This document shows positions 1 through 5,911 of a DNA stretch of 7,095 nt, one piece after another. The notes beneath the pieces were generated by a model. It was not told where the DNA came from, did no database searches, and saw nothing but the letters and a program-made list of their open reading frames with translations. The DNA is taken from NCBI GenBank assembly GCA_016926575.1, contig JAFGOJ010000489.1:1-7095 (forward strand), read 5' to 3'. How positions within the stretch are numbered: position 1 is the stretch's first letter; the number at the start of each line of letters is the position of its first letter. Origin of the DNA: Anaerolineae bacterium (lineage in GTDB: Bacteria; Chloroflexota; Anaerolineae; B4-G1; DUEL01). A program made the translations under genes and the position numbers.

Positions 1-995
1 ATGGTGGGGAAGCGCTCGCGGATGCGCGTGGGCGAGAGCACGGAGTGGATGTCCAAGAGGACGTGTGGGTAGTCACGCTCGATCATCTCACGGTGGATGG
101 CACGCGCCACGACGTCGCGCGGGGCCAGATCGCCCCACTGCGGCGCGTAGTCCTTCATAAAAGAACGCCCGTCGGGCGTGAGCAGCCGCCCGCCTTCCCC
201 GCGCACCGCCTCGGAGATGAGGAACCCTTCTCCGTCCACCACGGCCAGGGCGGTGGGGTGAAATTGGACGTACTCGGCGTTGATCACGCGCGCCCCGGCG
301 CGGTAGGCCATCGCCAATCCGTCGCCGCGCGAGCCTTTGGGGTTGGTGGTGTGGCGGTAGATGCGGCCCAGCCCGCCGGTGGCGAGGATCGTTGCGCCGG
401 CCAGGTAGCGGTTCACCGCGCGCGTGGTGCGGTCGAAGATGTAGGCTCCGTGGCAGGTGACCGGGTTGTAGACGGCGAGCGGGTCGCGGGCGTGGTGGGG
501 GAACGTGATCAGGTCGACGGCGGTGGCGTTGGTGACGATGCGCACGTTGGGCCGTTCCTGGAGCACTGCGATCAACGCCTGGATGATCGCCCGCCCGGTG
601 GCGTCGCCAACGTGCAGGATGCGCGGGCGCGAGTGTGCGCCCTCCCGCCCGAATGCCAGCGCGCCGTCCTTCGTGCGGTCGAAGGGTACGCCCGCCGTCT
701 CGATCAGCACCTGGCGCACCAGGCCCGGCCCTTCTTCGGCCAGCACGTCTACCGCCGAGGGCAGGCTGAGGCCGGCGCCCGCGGCCAGGACGTCCTTGAC
801 AATCAACGCGGCGCTGTCGTCCTCACCCAGGCTGACGATGCCGCCCTGGGCGTAGCGGGTATTGCTCTCCTCCGGTTCGGCGGCGCGGGTGACGATCGTG
901 ACCTGCCGCTGGCGGTCCTGCGAGAGGTGCAGGGCGGCGGCTGCCCCGGCGATGCCGCAACCGATGATCAGAACGTCGCTTTCGATGGCGCTCAT
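1..995 (-). CDS. nadB: L-aspartate oxidase, N-terminal part (cut by window edge)
   Basis: This is the FAD enzyme that oxidises L-aspartate to iminoaspartate, the first step of de novo NAD synthesis; the product is passed to quinolinate synthase. About 331 codons are visible, reading leftward from ATG at 995-993 without a stop to base 1. The family is usually around 500-550 residues, so the C-terminal third is outside the window. Visible motifs are an N-terminal dinucleotide-binding GCGIAG (residues 12-17), the NadB-typical SNTRYAQGGI shortly after, HSRPRILHVGDATG, NPKGSRGDGLAMAYRAGA, EYVQFHPTAL and EAVRGEGG, the last carrying the family's catalytic arginine region. The start is set by the ATGA overlap with the nadC-nadA stop and by a GGAGG just upstream. 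It is the last visible gene of the nadE-nadCA-nadB operon. A fumarate reductase/succinate dehydrogenase flavoprotein is the related alternative, but the AQGGI motif and the neighbours favour NadB. Confidence 0.95.
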   Translation of the reverse strand, partial: MSAIESDVLIIGCGIAGAAAALHLSQDRQRQVTIVTRAAEPEESNTRYAQGGIVSLGEDDSAALIVKDVLAAGAGLSLPSAVDVLAEEGPGLVRQVLIETAGVPFDRTKDGALAFGREGAHSRPRILHVGDATGRAIIQALIAVLQERPNVRIVTNATAVDLITFPHHARDPLAVYNPVTCHGAYIFDRTTRAVNRYLAGATILATGGLGRIYRHTTNPKGSRGDGLAMAYRAGARVINAEYVQFHPTALAVVDGEGFLISEAVRGEGGRLLTPDGRSFMKDYAPQWGDLAPRDVVARAIHREMIERDYPHVLLDIHSVLSPTRIRERFPT

Positions 996-2923
996 TGGAC
1001 CTCCAACATACGTTCCAGCGCCACCTTTGCCCAACGCGCGACGTCGTCGGGCACGGTGATCGGGTTGATGATCTCTCCGCGAGCCAGCCCATCCAGCACG
1101 CGGGCCAGCCTGGCGAGCGTGATGCGACCCATCGTGCGGCAGGTGCTCGGTTCGGGGGTGAGGGAGGCGATGAACTGCTCGGGGTGGGCTTGCTGGAGCC
1201 GGTTGACCAGGTTGAACTCGGTGCCGATGGCCCAGCGGGTGCCCGGCGGCGCGGCTTCGACCTGGCGGATGATGAAGTCGGTGGAACCGGCGGCGTCGGC
1301 CAGGTCGACTACCTCGGCAGGGCATTCAGGATGGACGATGACCTGGATGCCGGGGACGCGCGCGCGCCAGGCCGCCACGTGCTCGGGGCGGAAGCGTTGG
1401 TGGACGTAGCAGTGACCGCGCCAGAGGAAGATGCGGGCGCGGCGCAGCGTGGTCTCGTCGTGGCCGCCGGAGGGGTACCGCGGGTCCCACAGCAGCATGT
1501 CGTCTGTGGGGACGCCCAGCCGCCTGGCCGTGTTGCGTCCCAGGTGCTGGTCGGGGAAGAAGAGCACGCGCGGGCGGCGTTCGAGGGCCCAGCGCAGTGC
1601 CGCTTCGGCGTTGGAGGAGGTGCAGACCAGGCCGCCGTGGCGGCCGCAGAAGGCCTTGAGGGTGGCGGCCGAGTTGACGTAGGTGATCGGCATCACCTCT
1701 CGTTCGACGTCCAGCGCCGTGCTCAGGTCTTCCCACGCCCGCTCGACCGCGGGCAGGTTCGCCATCGCCGCCAGGCCGCAGCCGGCCTCCACGTCGGGCA
1801 AGAGGACGGTTTGGTGAGGTTGTGCCAGGATGGCGGCGGTTTCGGCCATAAAGTGGACCCCGCAGAAGACGATGAAGCGGGCGTCCTGGCAGGCAGCGGC
1901 GTCGCGGGCCAGCTTGAGCGAATCGCCCCGGAAATCGGCGAACTGGAGCACCTCGTCGTGCTGGTAGTGGTGGCCGAGGATGACGAGTTGGTCGCCGAGG
2001 GTGGATTTTAGATTCGAGATTGCGAAGTGCGAAGTGCGACCTGTGAATGGCGATGTTGACTCTGCGATCTTCATACTGATGTCGAGGGCGGGGGCGGAGT
2101 GTGTCAGTGCGCCGACGGAGACGAAGTCGACGCCGGTGGCGGCGATGGCGGCCACACGTTCCAGGGTCACCCCGCCGGAGGCTTCGAGCGGCGTGCGTCC
2201 GGCAGCCAGCGCGACCGCCGCGCGCATCTGGTCGAGGTCCATGTTGTCCAGCAGGATGCGGTCCAGCGTCAGCGGCAGGGCCTGGCGCAGTTCGTCCAGG
2301 GTACGCACCTCGACCTCGATGGGCAGGGTGGGGTGGGCGGCGCGGGCGCGCTCGACGGCGGCGGCAATCGACCCGGCGGCGTCGACGTGGTTGTCCTTGA
2401 TCATCATCATATCGTAGAGGCTCATGCGGTGGTTCTGCCCGCCGCCCATCCGCACGGCGTACTTCTCCAGTATGCGGTAGCCGGGGTGGGTCTTGCGCGT
2501 GTCGAGGACTGCTGCGCCGGTGCCTTCGACGGCATCGACGAAGGCGCGGGTGAGTGTGGCGATGCCGGAGAGGTGCTGGAGGACGTTGAGGGCGGTGCGC
2601 TCTGCGGCCAGCATGCTGCGGGCCGGGCCGGTCACCTCGGCGATCAGGGTGCCGGGATCGACCTCGTCGCCGTCCCAAACGTAGGGGGTGAAGCGCAGGG
2701 CGGGGTCGACGCGCTGGAAGACGGCCTCGGCGATGGGCAGGCCGGCCACGACGCCGTGCGCCTTGGCCACGACGCGCCCGTGGAGCGTCAGGTCGGGCGG
2801 GAGCACCGCCTGGGACGTGGCATCGCCGGGGCCAATGTCCTCGGCGAGGGCCAGGTCGATCAGAGGGCGGGCCGCCGCGACGATGTCAAGGTCGGGGGCG
2901 GCCGGTTGGCGTGGTTCAGACAT
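992..2923 (-). CDS. nadC-nadA: Fused quinolinate phosphoribosyltransferase - quinolinate synthase (NadC-NadA)
   Basis: One 643-residue ORF carries two enzymes of the same pathway. Residues about 15-285 are NadC, which makes nicotinate mononucleotide from quinolinate and PRPP: DTRKTHPGYR (141-150), GGGQNHR (160-166), MIKDNH (174-179), EASGG (247-251) and a terminal VGALTHSAPALDISMKI. Residues about 308-643 are NadA, the [4Fe-4S] enzyme condensing iminoaspartate with DHAP to quinolinate: GHHYQHDE (317-324), DFRGDSLKLAR (330-340), TYVNSAA (414-420), CTSSN (434-438) and FFPDQHLGRNTA. The three cluster cysteines appear to be C382 (DVEAGC), C534 (HPEC) and C595 (EPSTC). The two halves are joined by a linker of about 20 residues, partly encoded by a low-GC heptamer repeat. 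No credible separate start for NadA exists near the junction. The gene overlaps nadE by 8 bases and nadB by 4, implying coupled translation. Both active sites look intact. NadC and NadA are normally separate proteins, so the fusion is unusual. Confidence 0.95.
   Translation of the reverse strand: MSEPRQPAAPDLDIVAAARPLIDLALAEDIGPGDATSQAVLPPDLTLHGRVVAKAHGVVAGLPIAEAVFQRVDPALRFTPYVWDGDEVDPGTLIAEVTGPARSMLAAERTALNVLQHLSGIATLTRAFVDAVEGTGAAVLDTRKTHPGYRILEKYAVRMGGGQNHRMSLYDMMMIKDNHVDAAGSIAAAVERARAAHPTLPIEVEVRTLDELRQALPLTLDRILLDNMDLDQMRAAVALAAGRTPLEASGGVTLERVAAIAATGVDFVSVGALTHSAPALDISMKIAESTSPFTGRTSHFAISNLKSTLGDQLVILGHHYQHDEVLQFADFRGDSLKLARDAAACQDARFIVFCGVHFMAETAAILAQPHQTVLLPDVEAGCGLAAMANLPAVERAWEDLSTALDVEREVMPITYVNSAATLKAFCGRHGGLVCTSSNAEAALRWALERRPRVLFFPDQHLGRNTARRLGVPTDDMLLWDPRYPSGGHDETTLRRARIFLWRGHCYVHQRFRPEHVAAWRARVPGIQVIVHPECPAEVVDLADAAGSTDFIIRQVEAAPPGTRWAIGTEFNLVNRLQQAHPEQFIASLTPEPSTCRTMGRITLARLARVLDGLARGEIINPITVPDDVARWAKVALERMLEVQ
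2004..2039 (-). repeat. Degenerate heptamer repeat encoding the NadC-NadA linker
   Basis: Read on the minus strand, this stretch divides into TCGCACT, TCGCACT, TCGCAATC, TCGAATC and TAAAATC, a run of near-heptamers. It is visibly poorer in GC than the surrounding coding DNA. It is translated in frame as residues 295-307 (GRTSHFAISNLKS), exactly between the NadC and NadA domains. Similar short heptamer runs are usually intergenic in cyanobacteria and, from memory, in Chloroflexi. Here the repeat may be the relic of a former nadC-nadA intergenic spacer. Confidence 0.55.
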
Positions 2924-3647
2924 CGGTTGCCCCCCAGCAGTCGAACACGGGCGGCATCGAGCGTTTGTGGGCCGATGTGGTGACCATCTGGCGCACTTTT
3001 TCCAGCTTGGCGGCGGAGATACCGGCGCTCTCTCCGGCCAACACGCGGTCCAGTTCGGCGTAGGTGATGCCCATTTCGCCCTCGTCAGTCTGGCCGGGCC
3101 AGAGGCCTGCCGTCGGTGGCCGGTCGACGATCTCTTTGGGGACGTGTAACTCGCGGGCCAGCGACCATACTTGGGTCTTGTTCAGGTCGCCCAAGGGCAG
3201 CAGGTCCACCCCGCCGTCGCCGTACTTGGTGAAATAGCCCACGCTGAGCTCGGTTTTGTTGCCCGAGCCGATCACCAGATAGTCGTGGGATTGGGCCAGG
3301 TAGTAGAGCGTGATCATGCGCAGGCGGGGTTTGATGTTCGCCGCGGCCATGGAGACGTCGGAGGGGGGGAGGGTGGCGAGAAGCGCCTCGTAGGCGGCAT
3401 CCAGCGGGACGTTCTCCAGGGGGATGTGGAACGTTTCTGCCACCAGCCGTCCCAGGCGGGCGTCTTCGGGGAGGGATTGGCAGGGCATAAGCACGCCGAG
3501 CGTTCGCTCTGGGCCGACGGCGCGCGCGGCCAGAGCAGCGACCACGGCCGAATCGACGCCGCCGCTGAGGCCGAAGACGAAGCCTGAGGTACGGGCAGCT
3601 TTGGCATACTCGCGCAGCCAGATAACGATTTGATCTGATTGGGACAT
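2916..3647 (-). CDS. nadE: Ammonia-dependent NAD(+) synthetase
   Basis: It adenylates nicotinate adenine dinucleotide (NaAD) with ATP and amidates it to NAD, the last step of the pathway, in the cytosol. The 243 residues form only the synthetase domain. There is no N-terminal nitrilase-type glutaminase, so ammonia is the likely nitrogen source, or glutamine hydrolysed by another protein. Motifs are the PP-loop SGGVDSA (28-34), IGSGNKTE (126-133), KYGDGGVDLLPLGDLNKTQV (141-160), PTAGLWPGQTDEGEMG (178-193) and HKR (227-229). ATG at 3647-3645 follows AAGGAG with a 6-base gap. It is the first gene of the operon; its last 8 bases overlap nadC-nadA. The leader carries two putative NrtR operators and a strong promoter, so it is probably repressed by the upstream regulator. 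Length and motifs are typical of the bacterial short form. Confidence 0.96.
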   Translation of the reverse strand: MSQSDQIVIWLREYAKAARTSGFVFGLSGGVDSAVVAALAARAVGPERTLGVLMPCQSLPEDARLGRLVAETFHIPLENVPLDAAYEALLATLPPSDVSMAAANIKPRLRMITLYYLAQSHDYLVIGSGNKTELSVGYFTKYGDGGVDLLPLGDLNKTQVWSLARELHVPKEIVDRPPTAGLWPGQTDEGEMGITYAELDRVLAGESAGISAAKLEKVRQMVTTSAHKRSMPPVFDCWGATDV

Positions 3648-3666
3648 GTTGATCTCCTTTATTTAG

Positions 3667-3687
3667 TTTGTGTTATGTGTACACTAA
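3667..3687. promoter_or_regulatory. Putative NrtR operator 2, in the nadE leader
   Basis: Inverted repeat TTTGTGT-N7-ACACTAA, sharing its half-sites and 7-base spacing with the operators at 3717-3737 and 4453-4473. It lies downstream of the predicted nadE transcription start, with its centre 50 bp from that of operator 1. This is close to five helical turns, so two bound dimers could act together. It is the weakest of the three because its centre is not symmetric. Confidence 0.6.
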
Positions 3688-3716
3688 GAGCGCGCAAAAA
3701 AAGAAAGCGCCACCTA

Positions 3717-3737
3717 TTAGTGTATGTTATACACCAA
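3717..3737. promoter_or_regulatory. Putative NrtR operator 1, nad operon
   Basis: A 21-bp inverted repeat with half-sites TTAGTGT and ACACCAA separated by ATGTTAT. The inner AT...AT also pairs, so only the third position and the centre break symmetry. Its right edge is the downstream base of the nadE -10 box (3737-3742, minus strand), so bound protein would cover the transcription start. The identical geometry at the regulator's own promoter supports one shared repressor. Confidence 0.75.
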
Positions 3738-3765
3738 GTATACACCCAAATAACCGGTTTGTCAA
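3737..3765 (-). promoter_or_regulatory. Sigma-70-type promoter of the nadE-nadCA-nadB operon
   Basis: On the minus strand, TTGACA (3765-3760) and TATACT (3742-3737) are separated by exactly 17 bases. The -35 is a perfect match and the -10 differs from consensus at one base. Transcription should start near 3730, leaving a leader of about 80 bases before nadE. The -35 box overlaps the stop codon of the upstream regulator gene (3764-3762). No convincing terminator separates the two genes, so some readthrough from nrtR is possible. Confidence 0.8.
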
Positions 3766-4436
3766 GGGAACAGCCGGCGTGCTTTGACTTCGGCGACGGC
3801 GTCGTCCCGGAAGCGGTAGAGTTGGGCGGGACGCCCTTCGCCGGTGCGGTAGGCTCCTGTGCGCTCGATCACCCCCGCGCCGAGGATCTTGCGCCGGAAG
3901 TTGCGCTTGTCCAGTGTCTCGTCCAGGATCGTCTCGTAGGCCGTCTGTAGCTCGGTCAGCGTGAAGGTCTCCGGCAGCAGCTCGAAACCGACGGCGGAGT
4001 ATTCCAGCTTGTAGCGCAGGCGCTGCAGGGCGTAGGGCAGGATGTCGGCGTGATCGAAGGCGAGGAGGGGCAGGCTGTGAATCGAGAACCAGCGCGCTTC
4101 GGCGGCGTCGTCGCCGGCCTGGAGGTCGACGGCCGTACAGGGCACCAGCGCGAAGTACGCCACCGTGATCACCCATCCGCGTGGGTCACGCCCGGGGTTG
4201 CCGAAGGTGTAGAGCTGTTCGAGGTAGACGTCCCGTACCCCCGTCTCCTCCTCTAGTTCGCGCAACGCGGTCTCTTCGAGCGACTCTCCTTCCTGGACGA
4301 ACCCGCCGGGAATCGCCCACATGCCGGCAAAAGGAGGGTACTTGCGCTTGATCAGCAGCACTTGCAAGTCGTCGTGCAAGGTGAAGATGATGACGTCGAC
4401 TGTCACCGACGGGCGGGGGTAGTCTTCCAAAGCCAT
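3762..4436 (-). CDS. nrtR: NrtR-type transcriptional regulator (Nudix domain + winged helix)
   Basis: This is a DNA-binding regulator of NAD metabolism, 224 residues long. The N-terminal Nudix domain (about 10-140) contains a complete Nudix box, G45 to V67, matching G-x5-E-x7-REUxEExGU. The C-terminal part (about 150-215) is the NrtR winged helix, with FTLTELQTAYE (158-168), LDKRNFRRKIL (175-185) and GRPAQLYRF (201-209). In the known family, ADP-ribose binding to the Nudix domain controls DNA release. Many characterised members have degenerate catalytic boxes, whereas this one looks intact and may also hydrolyse ADP-ribose-like substrates. ATG at 4436-4434 follows AGGAGG with a 6-base gap. 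It lies directly upstream of nadE on the same strand, and matching inverted repeats precede both genes, which points to control of the nad operon and of itself. A plain ADP-ribose pyrophosphatase is the alternative; the winged helix and the operators argue against it. Confidence 0.92.
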   Translation of the reverse strand: MALEDYPRPSVTVDVIIFTLHDDLQVLLIKRKYPPFAGMWAIPGGFVQEGESLEETALRELEEETGVRDVYLEQLYTFGNPGRDPRGWVITVAYFALVPCTAVDLQAGDDAAEARWFSIHSLPLLAFDHADILPYALQRLRYKLEYSAVGFELLPETFTLTELQTAYETILDETLDKRNFRRKILGAGVIERTGAYRTGEGRPAQLYRFRDDAVAEVKARRLFP

Positions 4437-4452
4437 ACCTGACCTCCTTTTG

Positions 4453-4473
4453 TTTGTGTCATTTATACACCAA
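4453..4473. promoter_or_regulatory. Putative NrtR operator 3 (autoregulation)
   Basis: Inverted repeat TTTGTGT-N7-ACACCAA upstream of nrtR. Its right edge coincides with the downstream base of the nrtR -10 box (4473-4478, minus strand), the same placement as operator 1 at the nad promoter. This implies negative autoregulation. Confidence 0.72.
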
Positions 4474-4501
4474 TTATACCAGAAATGATCTGGAATGTCA
4501 A
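4473..4501 (-). promoter_or_regulatory. Consensus sigma-70 promoter of nrtR
   Basis: On the minus strand, a perfect TTGACA (4501-4496) and a perfect TATAAT (4478-4473) are separated by exactly 17 bases. Transcription should start near 4466, within operator 3, giving a leader of about 30 bases that ends in a strong AGGAGG ribosome-binding site. Such a strong promoter fits a gene held down by its own product. Confidence 0.85.
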
Positions 4502-4512
4502 AGGGGCGATCC

Positions 4513-4540
4513 TTGCGATAAGTGGGGATGCGGATATAAT
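4513..4540 (+). promoter_or_regulatory. Probable promoter of the histidine kinase gene
   Basis: TTGCGA (4513-4518) and a perfect TATAAT (4535-4540) are separated by 16 bases. The predicted start near 4547 leaves a leader of only about 14 bases, which still includes GGAGAGG (4549-4555) before ATG 4561. Its -35 box is 11 bases from the -35 box of the divergent nrtR promoter, so the two polymerases may compete. Confidence 0.6.
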
Positions 4541-4560
4541 CCCTTTACGGAGAGGAAAAG

Positions 4561-5910
4561 ATGCCCCTGGATTGGACGACGGTGAGTGAATGGGTAGGGC
4601 GTGTGGAACCGTTGTTGCGGTTCGTCCATGGCCTATCGTTCTTTGTTCTGGGCGTGGTGCTCTTGCTGTTGGTTCCGCGCGCATCGCGGATGGAGATCGG
4701 GCGGCGGCTGCCTCTCTTGGCGGTTTTCGGTTTCTGTGAGGCACTGGTGGCGTGGGATGACGTGCTCTCACCCGCGTTGGAGGTGGCGTGGCTGATCCCG
4801 CCACTGGGGCGCACGTTCTTGCTCGGCGCCGGCTACCTCTTCCTGTTGGCCTTCGGCTTGCTGGCGCTGGTCCCGCCCGGTCCGCGGGTTCAGGCGCGCG
4901 TGGGGGGGGCCGTGTTGGTGGGCAGCGGGTGGCTGCTGGGGTTGGTGGCACTGTTGCTGCTCGGGCTGTCGGCCGCGCAGGTTTCTGCGTGGGGCGATGT
5001 CTTGGCGCGCTATGGGTTTGCGCTGCCGGGCGGGATGCTGTCTGCCTTGGGACTGCGCCAGCAGGCGCGCCGCACGATGCACAGCGCGATGTTGCAACGG
5101 GCCAAAGGCCCCCTGCGGGCCGCCGGCGTGACGTTGGGGGTCTTTGGCGCTCTCGCCGGGCTGCAGGCCCTCGCCGAGGCCATCCTCTTCCCCATCTCCA
5201 TCCTCTACGCTGCGTGCGGCCTTAGCCTGACGGTGACCATCGTGTGGGCCTTGAGTGTGGTGCAACGTGAAATCGAACGCTGGGTCGAGGACGTGGAAAA
5301 GTCCCAGGCCCTGTCGACCGACCGGGAACGCATCAGCCGCGAACTGCACGACGGCACGATCCAGGCGATCTACGCCGCCGGGCTGATGCTCGAAGGGGTG
5401 ATGCAAGCCATCCAGGAGGATCCCAAGGGCGCTCAGGAGCAGCTTTCGCGCACGATGGCCAGCCTCAACCAGGCCATTCAGGACATCCGGCGCTACATCT
5501 TCAACCTGCGGGGCGACCTGCCGTCGGCCGATCTGGAGAGCGGCCTCGAACAGTTGCTCGAAGATTTCCGCATCAACACGCTCATCGAGGCCACTCTGAC
5601 CATCGACGGGGAGAAACCCCGGCCGATGCGGGTCGAACAGCGCAATCACATCTTCCAGGTCGTGCGCGAAGCGCTGAGCAACACGGCGCGCCACGCGCGC
5701 GCGCGAAAGGTTGCCGTGGCGCTGGTCTTCGGGACCAACCGTCTGCACCTGCACATCGCCGACGATGGGGTAGGATTCGGCCACGAACCGATCTGCGAGG
5801 GCCAGGGGCTGCGCAATATCCAGGAACGGACGCGCCTTCTGGACGGCGTGCTAGACATCGACGGCGACTCGGGGCATGGGGTCGAAATCACGCTGGTGGT
5901 GCCCTACTGA
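4561..5910 (+). CDS. Membrane-bound sensor histidine kinase (HisKA_3/NarL-partner type)
   Basis: This 449-residue two-component sensor kinase begins with about seven hydrophobic segments (roughly 20-40, 50-66, 84-104, 116-138, 148-165, 187-207, 213-235). No recognisable periplasmic sensor domain is present, so the membrane bundle itself probably senses the signal. A short coiled linker (about 236-255) leads to the HisKA_3 dimerisation helix, with RISRELHDGTIQ holding the phosphoacceptor H263. The HATPase domain follows: N box REALSNTARHA (N374), G1 DDGVGF (401-406), G2 GQGLRNIQERTRLLDG (414-429) and a terminal GHGVEITLVV. All catalytic boxes look intact. GGAGAGG sits just before ATG 4561. HisKA_3 kinases normally phosphorylate LuxR/NarL-type response regulators, but none lies in the window. 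The next gene is a glycosyltransferase one base away. The signal is unknown; the seven-helix N-terminus resembles no named sensor domain that I can identify. Confidence 0.93.
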   Translation: MPLDWTTVSEWVGRVEPLLRFVHGLSFFVLGVVLLLLVPRASRMEIGRRLPLLAVFGFCEALVAWDDVLSPALEVAWLIPPLGRTFLLGAGYLFLLAFGLLALVPPGPRVQARVGGAVLVGSGWLLGLVALLLLGLSAAQVSAWGDVLARYGFALPGGMLSALGLRQQARRTMHSAMLQRAKGPLRAAGVTLGVFGALAGLQALAEAILFPISILYAACGLSLTVTIVWALSVVQREIERWVEDVEKSQALSTDRERISRELHDGTIQAIYAAGLMLEGVMQAIQEDPKGAQEQLSRTMASLNQAIQDIRRYIFNLRGDLPSADLESGLEQLLEDFRINTLIEATLTIDGEKPRPMRVEQRNHIFQVVREALSNTARHARARKVAVALVFGTNRLHLHIADDGVGFGHEPICEGQGLRNIQERTRLLDGVLDIDGDSGHGVEITLVVPY

Positions 5911-5911
5911 G

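Noticed and set aside
45..1409. Long plus-strand open frame opposite nadB and the end of nadC-nadA
   Set aside because: It lies antisense to well-supported genes, has no family motifs, and is the kind of open frame that high-GC codon bias produces on the opposite strand. The same applies to the frames at 995-2011, 2099-2983 and 3171-3587.
2065..2075. Separate NadA start at the Met in the ALDISMKI segment
   Set aside because: This Met belongs to the conserved NadC C-terminal segment and has no ribosome-binding site. The frame continues without a stop, so a true fusion is simpler.
3691..3712. GCGC...T-run...GCGC as a terminator between nrtR and nadE
   Set aside because: The paired arms are only about four bases, the T-run would be in the loop, and no T-tract follows the stem.
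4768..5784. Minus-strand open frame opposite the histidine kinase
   Set aside because: It is rich in Gln, His and Pro, has no recognisable domain, and runs fully antisense to a kinase with complete motifs.
5876..5911. Earlier ATG for the glycosyltransferase at 5876
   Set aside because: It would overlap the kinase C-terminus by 35 bases and add 12 residues that merely shadow the kinase codons. ATG 5912, one base after the stop, gives the usual family length.
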